Assembly: GCA_030247885.1 (NCBI GenBank)
Contig: JAPDRO010000009.1
Span: 434,001-498,000, forward strand
Reading direction: 5' to 3'
DNA from: Taxawa tesnikishii (nom. ined.)
Lineage: Eukaryota > Ascomycota > Dothideomycetes > Dothideales
Length of the DNA stretch: 64,000 nt
The translations under genes were made by a program, and so were the position numbers. Shown piece by piece: positions 47,365 through 57,134 of the stretch. The notes under the pieces were generated by a model, which had not been told where the DNA came from, did not search any database, and saw only the letters and a program-made list of their open reading frames with translations. Numbering within the stretch: the stretch's first letter is position 1; every line of letters starts with the position of its first letter.

Positions 47365-47822
47365 GGTGATTGCGGTTCTTTGTGTAACGAGCTACCCGCG
47401 GGGTGTCGGTGATTGGGCCTTTCCCCGGAGGTCCTGGGGTGTAAAAATGAGAACCGGGTCTCGGATTGGGCGTGGTCTGGGTGAGGTTCAGGCCCCGCGT
47501 ACAAGTGAAGGTGGTTATAGCGACCGATGGCGGAAAGAGAGGCAGCGTGCTCAAAGGCGCGGATGTTCCTCAAACGTGCGCACGGCTGCCAAGACTTTCT
47601 TCCCCAGATGCAGCATCATCTTCAATTCGCGTTCAATACACGCCGATGACAGCTACTTGTACTATTGCACTGTTCTCCTTTTGCTTGTTGTGCGACTATA
47701 GAAATGTTTTAGAATCGTGCAGGTCGCGCGTACATACTACATCCCTCTAGAATACTCTCTCTTGTGCCCGGTAGCGCGACACGAAACGCGCTTTCGCGAC
47801 AACCACTAAAAGGATCGCAACT
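47365..47822. promoter_or_regulatory. Divergent intergenic region
   Basis: 0.46 kb shared upstream region of the Not3/5 gene (minus) and the tRNA deacylase gene (plus). No specific element is recognised. Confidence 0.4.
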
Positions 47823-48623
47823 ATGAAAAGTTGGTATCGCGTTTTTGTTGTCTAAGTCGCTTGCTGATCACATCAGCCGTATTGCAGCGCGTGAAATCCG
47901 CGTCCGTTACCGTGGACGGACAGCTTATCTCCACCATCGGCAAAGGAATTCTCGTCTTCGCGGCAGTCGGCAAAGATGACACGCAGAAAGAGGTGGAGTC
48001 CATGGCAAGCAAGATACTGAAGGTCAAATTGTGGGATGACGATGAAGGAAAGAAGTGGAAACGCAACGTTCAAGAGATCGAGGGCGAAGTGCTTTGTGGT
48101 TTGTCCATCTTTTCATCGGATAAGAAATGCTCAGATTCTCTACAAGGGAGTGCATCACCTAGTTACTCGCGGCTAATACGGGTAACAGTATCACAATTCA
48201 CATTGCTAGCATCGACGAAGAAAGGCAACAAGCCGGACTTTCATAAATCGGCTGGTCCAAACCAAGCAAGAGAACTGTACGACCGATTCTTCTCCAAGGT
48301 CCAGGCACTATACAAGACAGAACGCGTCAAGAACGGTGTCTTCCAGGCCATGATGGATGTTGGACTTGTGAATGACGGACCGGTAGGTGTGGATTACACG
48401 TGCGAGGACGGCGCGGTAAAACGCCCAGCTTGCTTCCCCTTTCTGTCTTTGGTGTACCTTATAGAACAAATGACTGATGGTGCTTCTGCAGGTAACAATA
48501 GAAATCAACACGGATCCACCCCCGATGGACAATCCCACGCCTTTTGAACTGCCCAAGGAAGGCGAATCCTTCAAGGGCAAGGTCCAACAGACATTCACTC
48601 TGCCGGCATCTCTGCTTGAATAG
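47823..48623 (+). CDS. dtd1: D-aminoacyl-tRNA deacylase (DTD)
   Basis: Removes D-amino acids (and glycine from tRNA-Ala) from mischarged tRNAs in the cytosol. Exons 47823-47829, 47877-48098, 48189-48382 and 48492-48623 give 184 aa. The N-terminus becomes MKTVLQRVKSASVTVDGQ. The signature SQFTLLASTKKGNKPDFHKS and the Gly-cisPro motif NDGPVTIEI are present. An intron (48383-48491) cuts the latter between GP and V. Exon 1 is only 7 nt and uses a non-consensus GTTGGT donor, so the start is the least certain part. The second intron (48099-48188) is 90 nt and stop-free. The C-terminus is about 25 residues longer than bacterial DTD. Confidence 0.86.
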
Positions 48624-49210
48624 TCAGCTGTCTCGTCGACTTGCATAGCGTAGGCGTTCGGAGGTACAGTGACATCAATACACCCAATTAGAAGGAAAGG
48701 CTGCAACATAGACCGTATGTATCAATGGATTCGTTGGCCATCGTACTACCCTCGTCCAATAATACCAGAGACCCAACGGTCGCCTATTGAATCTCAGCTC
48801 CTTCACCCCAACTTCACTTTAGCTTGATTCTAGCTTCATTTCAGCTTTACCTCGCCTTCATTCCAGCTTCGTATGCGCTTTGTTGCAACTGTTCACTTTC
48901 GAATTTCCTCGGAACAGAGTAGCATACCGACAACCTACATCAGTCACGTTGCCCGATCCTTCATCCGTAGCCTCCTCACACTCTCCGCTAGACAATTCGC
49001 TAATTTGCTGTGATTCTAGCCTCATCTGCATGCATGCATGCATGCCTGTGCCTATTTCGGCAAGCGCGGGGTAGTGGGGCTCGGAATCTTCGCGAATCGC
49101 GTCAACTCCTGCATCTGCATCCTTCAAGCTGAAATGCAAACGCTCTGCAATTTCTTGCAGACAGCACAACACGCACGCACGCTGAACAAATACCGCTTTT
49201 TGAAACAAAG
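48624..49210. other. Intergenic, 0.59 kb
   Basis: Contains a degenerate run of AGCTT-centred repeats at about 48805-48872 and an ATGC tandem repeat (five copies) at about 49029-49045. Upstream region of the cyclophilin gene. Confidence 0.5.
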
Positions 49211-50488
49211 ATGGCAGACAACAAGAGAAGCCGTGTCTTTTTCGACATTACCATTGGCAAAGCGAAGGCCGGTCGCGTCACATTCGAATTGGTGAGGATT
49301 CACCGCTCAATGCATCCTGTTTTCGATGCAAGCTAACAATCGTAGTACAACGACAGCACGTATTGCGCGGAACCGGCAGCACAAGCACCATTCTGACTTC
49401 TCATCTAGTTGTTCCCAAGACCGCAGAGAACTTCCGAGCACTATGCACCGGCGAAAAGGGTGTGGGCAAGATGGGCAAGCCCCTCCACTACAAGGGATCT
49501 GGCTTTCATCGAGTGATTAAGTCGTTCATGATCCAGGGTGGCGATTTCACTGCTGGGAACGGCACGGGTGGAGAGAGCATCTACGGCGAGAAATTCGCGG
49601 ATGAGAACTTCCAGCTGAAGCACGACAAGCCTTTCTTGCTCAGCATGGCCAATGCTGGACCAGGTAATGGAGACGGGTATGGCGGTTGCGCGAACGTGAG
49701 CTGAAACCTGTCCAGGCACGAACGGCTCCCAATTCTTCGTCACAACAGTCCCCACTCCTCACCTTGACGGCAAGCACGTGGTGTTTGGTGAAGTCCTTGG
49801 TGGTAAGAGCATCGTACGTCAAATCGAGAACATTCAAACCGGACCAAACGACAAGCCGAACAAGGACTGCATCATTGCGGACTGTGGTGAGCTCACCGGC
49901 GAAGAGGCGGCTAAGGCAGCAGAGAAGGTGCCCGACAGCACCGGAGATCCGTATGAGGACTACCCAGAGGACCAGAAGGAGGGCGGTGAAGACCTTCCAG
50001 GTGCAGAAATCGTCAAGATCTCGACTGATTTGAAAGAGATGGGAAGCAAGGCTTTCAAGGCAGGCGATCTGGAGTTGGGAGTTCAAAAGTACCAGAAGGG
50101 TTTGAGATACTTGCACGAATACCCTGAGCCGCAAGACAACGATCCACCGGAGATGGGCGACCAACTCAGGTCGCTTAAGGTCGCACTCCACTCGAACAGC
50201 GCTCTCCTGCAACTGAAGCTAAAGGAGTTTTCGGATGCAGAGAAGTCTGCCTCAAATGCTTTGGCGGTTCCGGGCATCAAGGACGCCGACAAGGGCAAGG
50301 CTCTCTACAGGCGGGCTTTGGCAAGAAATGGACTCAAGAACGAGGAAGACGCTGTCAAGGATCTGGAGGCTGCGCTCAAGCTCGTTCCCGGCGACGCCGC
50401 GATCAAGAACGAGCTGGATTCTGTCAAGAAGAGGGCTGCGGCCAGGAGGCAGAAGGAGAAGACCGCTTACAGCAAGGCGTTTGCCTAA
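49211..50488 (+). CDS. cyp40: Cyclophilin-40 (Cpr6/7-like peptidyl-prolyl isomerase with TPRs)
   Basis: Hsp90 co-chaperone with N-terminal cyclophilin and C-terminal TPR domain. Exons 49211-49291, 49346-49355, 49409-49663 and 49716-50488 give 372 aa. Catalytic-region motifs: [26 protein letters not shown] and [12 protein letters not shown]. The TPR part includes [20 protein letters not shown] and [17 protein letters not shown], followed by a charged tail with the usual calmodulin-type basic stretch. Exon 2 is a 10-nt microexon (TACAACGACA) needed to read [14 protein letters not shown]. The intron after it (49356-49408) begins GC rather than GT. No frameshifts. Confidence 0.9.
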
Positions 50489-51989
50489 GTGTCAGAACCG
50501 AGCACGCATGCATCGAGAAGCACGGCGTCCGAGGCGCACTAAAGGGGCAGAGATGGCGTCTTAGACAGGGCAATGTCTGTCTTGTTGTTTGATAGAGTCG
50601 AAAAGTACGCTTGACTATTTTGCAAACTGACATTACCCTGTTCTGTTCTGTTGATACTCGGAAGGGCAGTTGTTGGCGACAGCCAGGCATTGGTGCTGCA
50701 CTCGAGTCCCACCTGAGCTTTCATCTGGCCTGAACGTGAGCATCGATTGACTTATTGCGCTTCACACGGGCTCAACTCAGCTTCGCTTGAGCAGCTCACT
50801 TCCGCTTTCCGGTGCTAGTCGTGAGTCAAGCTCGACTTGTGGAGATTACGCTTTCGTACGTGCAAGGATCCGGTTCAATGTGCGACCTTGCAGATAAGCA
50901 AAACCACGCAGACAACGCACCGGCCCAGGTGTCGTGGATGGACACTCAAACAGATGCATCTGATGTCTCGATTTGAGGTAAGCAAGATGAACTGCATGTG
51001 CACGAAAACAGCAGTCTTCTCGAACGCGCAGGTCAAACGGGCAGGGCTAGATTCGCTGCAGTGCGATGAGCCAACCCCGGGTCGGCCTGCGCGTAACGTA
51101 ACGTAACGGCATCCATTGGAGTTGTGGCCCGATCCACCCACAACCAATGACCGCAGCACGTTGGCCATGTCCTTGTTCAAACATTGTCTCCTTTTCCTTT
51201 TCCTTTTCCTTTTCCTTTTCCTCTTCCTCGTGCTACCAGGCTACACCCGTCACATGTACCAAGGGCTATAGGGGTTACAGCTACCCATGGTCGCAAAGAC
51301 GCGCAACTGGTGGAGTGTATTCTTAGGTACGACACGCATGTGGCTTGCTGCAATGCTTGATCGGCATGTAACGGAATGCGTGTTGGCGTCAGTAGACTGG
51401 TACTCTATACCAGCTGCGTTGATAGGCAAGTGCGTCACCAGGACACCATCGCCATGTTTGTAGGATCAGCAGCAACTAAGGGTTTTTCTTGCACACGTCT
51501 TTTGCTCTGCGCGCTTCCCCCATATTTGTTTCGCCTTGCCGTCTTCTCATCTCTGTGTTTCCTGCCAGCTGCTAACTTTGTGTTCCGTGATCCGGTAACC
51601 TTATCTGCCCTACCGAGATTCGCACTATCCCGCAGCGGGAACGCCGAAAAGTCAACAAGCTTATCACTTGCTGGTCTCGAAGCGGGTAGTGTAAACTGCC
51701 ACCCTATCCGCCGTTGCTATCCCGGCCTCGACACGGCTCGAATCTTTCGGAGTGCAGGGAAGACCGTTGCACAAACGCCCTGGATCAAAAGGTCATCAAT
51801 CCCAGTTTGATCCTTTCCTGGGGACGATCAACCAACACAAGGAATGCTCTAATGTAAAAAAGTCTCGCGGTCCGCCGGCTTCCTGCCTCTAAGCTTTTTG
51901 CATTCTAGGCTCCATCTCAGCAACACCCACAGGATACAAAGTACCTCGATGACCCAGACAGAGAAGATCGAGTGCAGCAGACCATCTCC
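50489..51989. other. Intergenic, 1.5 kb, no gene seen
   Basis: Contains (GTAAC)3 at about 51091-51106 and a (CCTTTT)5 polypyrimidine tract at about 51190-51220, which may belong to the promoter of the kinase gene. ORFs are short and motif-free. Confidence 0.45.
51190..51220. repeat. (CCTTTT)5 polypyrimidine tract
   Basis: Five tandem copies of CCTTTT, ending in CTCTTCC, about 0.8 kb upstream of the protein kinase gene. Confidence 0.8.
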
Positions 51990-53383
51990 ATGTCTTCCCA
52001 ACGCGTCGATAAAACGCGCCCTGCACCTTTCAGAACTTCGAGCGAGCCACTGTCCAGGATGTTGGTCGACACGGTAAACCTCCAGCAGAGCCACGGCGCG
52101 ATGCTGCTGTCGCCTCCTGAGTCCCCTGTCGACAACCGCAACGATGAAGTTTGCGCAGTTGAGAGAATCTCGCTTGCTGCTCCTGCAGCGCCCAAGAAGC
52201 GGATCAGTGTGCCCAATATGGCTCTTCCACAGAACAGCTCTGAAAGCTTTGGTCGACTCACGCCAAAGGGCAGCAACGACGACCTCTCGACGCCTCCGGA
52301 AACCCCATCAAAATCTCAAAACGACCTTGGTCACCGTGGCAGCAGTGCTTCCGAGGATATCGCTTTGGACATATCCAATCTGAACCTCGACAGTCTCGAC
52401 GACTCTCAGCTGCTGGGTATCGGCCTCTGGAGCAAAGTTTACAGAGTAGTTGTGCCATCGCCAAGCCGAGCATGCGACGGGAACAGCAACATCCCAACGC
52501 CTCCTACGACACCACGAGAAGGGTCGTGGCCTCAGGTTCCGCGCGTTTTCGCTTTGAAGAAAGCCATCCGCCCTGACGCCATCTCCGTCTTGTCACACGA
52601 AGCTCACAACCTCACACATCTGCACAGCAACCGTAGAGCAGATGATTTCATCACCCCTTTCTTCGGTCTCAGTGCCTGCGGTTCGGCGCTCGTACTGCAC
52701 GCTGCGAACGCGGGCAGTCTCGAGAACCTGACCACCTCACTTTCGACGCATTCCGCCTCAGAGCGACACGCCACCGTGGTCCGTCTCTTCCCTATCCTGG
52801 CGCAACAGCTGATCTCCGGCCTGGACTTCATGCACCAATCCGGCATCGTCCACGCAGACATTAAACCAGCCAACATCCTCTTAGACCGATCATCACAAGA
52901 TGGAAGCCTCATCGCTCGCTACTGTGACTTCTCAGCCTCATTTCGGGTTCACGAAGAGTCACCTTCCGACGTTACAACATCGATGAGCAACCAGCATCCT
53001 GCCGCAGGTGGCGGAACCTGGAGCTACATGGCGCCCGAACAGCTCTCCACCAATCGTACCCTCAGCACTCCGACCCGCGCTTCCGATGTCTGGAGTTTGG
53101 GTATCACGCTCTTGACGCTGATACTCGGCGGCAGCCCTTTGCCAACATCGAGGCCCGTTCCAACTTCTTCATGCTCAGGGAAGCGGTCAAGTGTGCGCGC
53201 CCGCTCGAGTTTGCAAGGGAGGACCCGGAGATGGGCGTCCGGATCACCGGGTTCGAGGTCGAAGCGCGCATGGGCGGTTTCGATGCGCTGGCGTGTGTGG
53301 CATTGGCGTTGAAGAAGGACCGAGGGGAGAGGGTGCGCGCGGCGGACTGGAAGGAATGGGTTGTCGGCGCCGCCAGCAGGTGA
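51990..53383 (+). CDS. Divergent protein kinase (one frameshift)
   Basis: Single-exon kinase, 464 aa when corrected. After a Ser/Pro-rich N-terminus come the glycine loop LLGIGLWSKVYRV, an insert of about 30 aa, the Lys of VFALKKA and the catalytic loop HADIKPANILL (HAD in place of HRD). Next are CDFSASF (DFS in place of DFG), MAPEQLS (APE) and ASDVWSLGITLLTLILGG. Catalytic Asp, Lys and metal-binding Asp are kept, so activity is plausible. The frame breaks at CCCTTT 53135-53140; one more T reads GGSPFANIEARSNFFMLREA and extends the C-lobe to VVGAASR. I cannot place it in a named kinase family. Confidence 0.78.
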
Positions 53384-54195
53384 TTTTGGGGGATCAAGGT
53401 TCTCCCGACTTTTCGTATTCTCTCTTCTGTCTTCGTACAACAACATCTGGTCTGTTTTGCGGCGTGGCGTGGGAGTTTGTCGGTCTAGGCTGGGTTCTAT
53501 TGTTTCGGGTGTTAGGAAAGAGATACCACGGGGAAGGAAAGGAGCTGTACAACAGTCACCGTGGCGCAATCGTGGGATGAAAGGGGATATAGTCTACCCT
53601 GGGGCGTTTGGGAAGATGCAGATTGCACGTCATCGGTGTTTTCTCTACCTCTGTATTGTGAAGACAAGAATGCCATTCTCGAACTGTTGCTGGGAAAGAC
53701 AGACTACTGTTCGTTTTTCATACTTCTACTTCCACGGTCGGGAAAGGATTAGGATTCCTTCACTCGGTACTTCCGCAATAACTCTGCTGCCTTGTAGTAG
53801 GTAACAATTGCGTATTGACACACTTGAGGGCATCCAGTTGGGATTCCGGGTATTTTCCGGCTGTGGAAGTAGTCCTATAGTCGGGGAGAGGATCGAAAAG
53901 TATAAAGTGCTTTCAGCAAGGTGCCACAGCCGACCCACTATGTCTTTTAGCAATGCGAGGGGAATACCGCTGTATTCACATCTACACGGTCAATCACACG
54001 CAGATCATATCATACGTGTCTTTGGGGCTAGCCGCAGCGATAGGATGGTTAGTTGTCCAGCAGTTGAACCTCGTCAAAACCTGCATGGTAAGACTGTTGC
54101 GTTGCAATAGCGACCAATCGCAATTTGTGGATACTGCTGATACCACGAAATCAAGGTTTCAATTCTTGTTCGACCGTGGCATAGATAGCGCCAGT
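53384..54195. other. Intergenic, 0.8 kb, convergent
   Basis: 3' flanks of the kinase gene and of the membrane-protein gene. Nothing recognised. Confidence 0.45.
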
Positions 54196-55178
54196 TCACG
54201 CTGCAGAGGCCAACTTGTCGTCCGTCAATTCGACAACCTCCGCACCCTCCCCGAGTCTCCGCTCGGCTTGAATCTGGGCGTCCCGGCTGGAAAACTTGCC
54301 CGTCATGCCGAGCCTGTCCTCGGTGATATATCTTCGCAGCTTGATGAGGAAGTGCACCACAGTGAAGTAGGCTATCAGGGCTGCCAATATACCTATGCAG
54401 ATTCCTGCGACGAAGCCAGTCCTGCGCTTTCCATTGGGGCTCCTGTTGAACGTCAGCAGGTTATGTAGTATGCGATACGCTGTGACTAACGGATCGAGAA
54501 AAGGGTAGACGTAGAAGTTTTCCGTAGCATAAGTAATGTACGCCAGAGCCAGGTAAGCAGCGAGCAGTATGACCAGCGCTGGGATGTTCTTCCATGGCAG
54601 CGGCTTCGTCCGCGCGATAAGGATCTCGAAGAGCGCGAAAGCAGAGTTTAGCGCGTGCTCCGAGATGTTGCCCCATGTCTTGTATGGAGTCGCGGTTGCG
54701 CCAACTGCCAGAAGAGCCCAGAATATGGCTAGAACACGGTCAGTTTCATTGAGCCTCGAGCGTGGGTACGAGGAAACACACTGGTGACAAGAAGAGGAAA
54801 GACCGTGACGGTAGAGTACAGAAGCTCATGCAGCCACTGCAGCGCTCTAGGCCAGTCTGAGAGCCATGACTTTCCTCGCACCCAGTAGCTTGCCGTATGC
54901 GCCGCTGCGAAGGCCAAGTAGAAGGCAAGGCCCCAGTATCCGAGTACGGTGAAATAGCTGAAAGATCTCCGGTTCTGTCGGTCGTTGTCGTGGGCAGCGT
55001 AATATCCTATTTCGGTGAAGATAGTCGTGAAAGCGTACAGTGAGAACAGAGCGCGAATCACCAGCAGTGCGAGAGGAGGCAAAATCCAGGATGTGGTGTA
55101 CCGTTCCATGGCTCGGGGCTCCGCTGCCAGAGAATCCCGTTGGTGCTGCCGACGTTGGAAATGCGTCTTGATCGCCAT
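54196..55178 (-). CDS. Multi-pass membrane protein (FAR-17a/AIG1-like)
   Basis: 293 aa from exons 55178-54782, 54728-54491 and 54442-54196. Five to six hydrophobic segments are visible: SWILPPLALLVIRALFSLYA, YFTVLGYWGLAFYLAFAAAH, TVTVFPLLVTTIFWALLAVG, IPALVILLAAYLALAYITYA and GICIGILAALIAYFTVVHFL. The phrase WGNISEHALNSAFALFEIL fits the His-containing core of FAR-17a/AIG1-type membrane hydrolases, where a Thr and a His are catalytic. That assignment is tentative. The second intron (54443-54490, 48 nt, CTGAC branch site) is stop-free and in phase, so it could also be read as coding. The start could be the Met at 55109. Confidence 0.65.
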
Positions 55179-56021
55179 AGCGGATGAGGTCTCAGATGGC
55201 ATACACAATCTGTTATCCGATGGTCACGCCCATGACGGCGCAGAAGAGCGGCGTAAACACGAAGAGCTCGTCCTCCAATATGCTTCCGAGATGCGAAGTA
55301 GAAAGCGTGAGGGAAATGCAAAAGAGTGTATTCGAAGAACTAACTACCGTATATATTGCATTGTTGGTCAGAGCGGTGCTTTTGAGTCCGTGTGCGCGCC
55401 GTTTTGTATCGCGTAGGTGTATCATCTTCGTTAGCCTTTTCAAAGACCAGACGGGCGATCGAAAACGTCTGTGCACCGGCTCTTGGCTCGGCTTCGGTCA
55501 CTTCACCACCGCCTTCTGTTCTGCTCTGTAGCACGCTCGTTGTAGTGACATGATTTATGATACCACAGTGGCTTCTCTATGTCAACTCCAACTCTCTTCT
55601 AACTAGCCAAATCAATGACAAGAGTACTTGTCCAGCTACACAAGAGAACTAGCTCGAAGGATCGCAGCCATGGATCGCTACCAACAAGTTCAGCAAGCCG
55701 TTGCGCAATTGACGCAAGAACATCTCAGTGAAGCCTGGGTAGACACTGATAAAACTGTAGCTGAAGTCCAAGTGAACATCAAGTGAAAGGCAAGCAGATC
55801 CAAGGACATTTATATTGAACATTTCGTCAGGCACAGTAGCTGGTCTGGAGCGAAGCCCAAATGAAGAACCGAAGTTGGTGCCAGCAACTGTTGTTCAGAG
55901 TATCAATAGAGTCAAGCAGTAGCAATCCCCAGAGCAGATTGCTACCTCTGCCTCGGGGTGGTAAGTGGCATGGATTGTCATCACCACTTCCAATGCCAAT
56001 GGGGGACTCATTATCGACATC
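55179..56021. other. Intergenic, 0.84 kb
   Basis: Upstream of the membrane-protein gene and downstream of the low-complexity gene. A 61-codon minus ORF at 55649-55834 has no support. Confidence 0.45.
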
Positions 56022-56780
56022 TCATTGAACAATGGCTGAAAAAGCACCGGGACCAGTAAACAACACCTCAAGCTTGGTCTCTGTAGTCTCCACGGCACTA
56101 TCCATCGGGCTTGCTAAGTGAGTAGACCCGAGGTTGCTGTCTGCTGTCTTGCTTTTATCGCCCGGGCTCACAATGGATCCACCGATCAATTCTGAGCTAG
56201 CATATGAGCCGTCTGCACTGACAGTAGCTTGGCTAAGTATGGTTCCAGAGAAACATGCCATAGTCACATCACCAATCACTATGCCAGAAGGTATGACACT
56301 GATGACTTGACCGCTGACCGTCGCCAAAGGTGTATCTGGACCAATTATTGTGCTTCCATCCATGACAGTAACTACGCCTGAACCGACGACCGTATGGGCA
56401 CTCCAACCGGCAAAGAAGATGACAGTCGGATGACTCGAATACTGCATTGAAGTGGTTCCCGTTTCGGATGCGGCACCTGAGCTGCTGTGAGCCGCGGTAG
56501 CAGTCGAGGAGCTAAAAGGTGGGTTCTGGTTGGAAATGCTGGCAGACGGTACACTCCGTGCAGAAGTACCTTGTCCTTCTGGAGTTGCGCTGGCTGTAAT
56601 AGAATGTGCTGGTGACGGAACAATAGAGGTGGCACAGTCAGTCAATTGGGCAAGGTAGCCCAGCTGATTGACGGGAACATTGCATCTCGAAGTATATCGC
56701 ATGCCCGGAAGACGTCGTGTATAGACTGTTAGGTGATGTAGGTAGTCAGAGCCTTCGTCGTGATGTGCACGCGTCATCAA
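56022..56780 (-). CDS. Low-complexity surface-type protein fragment
   Basis: 252-codon open frame, Ser/Thr/Val/Gly-rich. It contains the motif VVTVMDGSTIIGPDTPLATV followed by SGQVISVIPSGIVIGDV. This resembles the repeated 'GQTLSPGGPAVTISGT..ISVAPSGVVVG' element found in many fungal wall or secreted proteins. The N-terminus lacks a signal peptide and no GPI-type end follows (it stops at FSAIVQ), so either upstream exons are missed or this is a remnant. Confidence is moderate that it is or was coding. Confidence 0.45.
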   Translation of the reverse strand: MMTRAHHDEGSDYLHHLTVYTRRLPGMRYTSRCNVPVNQLGYLAQLTDCATSIVPSPAHSITASATPEGQGTSARSVPSASISNQNPPFSSSTATAAHSSSGAASETGTTSMQYSSHPTVIFFAGWSAHTVVGSGVVTVMDGSTIIGPDTPLATVSGQVISVIPSGIVIGDVTMACFSGTILSQATVSADGSYASSELIGGSIVSPGDKSKTADSNLGSTHLASPMDSAVETTETKLEVLFTGPGAFSAIVQ

Positions 56781-57134
56781 TGAGATGACTGAGAACTTGT
56801 GCTGCTCCAGGAATGTTGAATTCGATGGAGCTCAGATGAAGCTCAATTGAAGTCAAAGCAGGGAGCCAGTGTAACCCAAATGAGACTTGATTGGAGCAGA
56901 AATGGAGTGTTGAATGCTTACTAGTGATCACAGACGTTCATTTGTTGAGAGGAAGGAGTAGTATCCTGGAAAGGAGGGACAACAAGGCAGTCAGTTCTAC
57001 TTGATAGTGAAGAATACGGAGGTCCAAAGGTTCGCCTCGGGCGGGTTGCTTGGCGCTCGACAGCTGCCGAGCAATGAGCTCAACCTCGCTGTCTCTACCA
57101 GAATTCCATTTGCTCGATACAGCATTATATCGCC
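56781..57134. other. Divergent intergenic region, 0.35 kb
   Basis: Holds an imperfect direct repeat of GATG(A/G)AGCTCA near 56824-56853. It is the upstream region of the DHODH gene and may hold missing 5' exons of the low-complexity gene. Confidence 0.4.
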
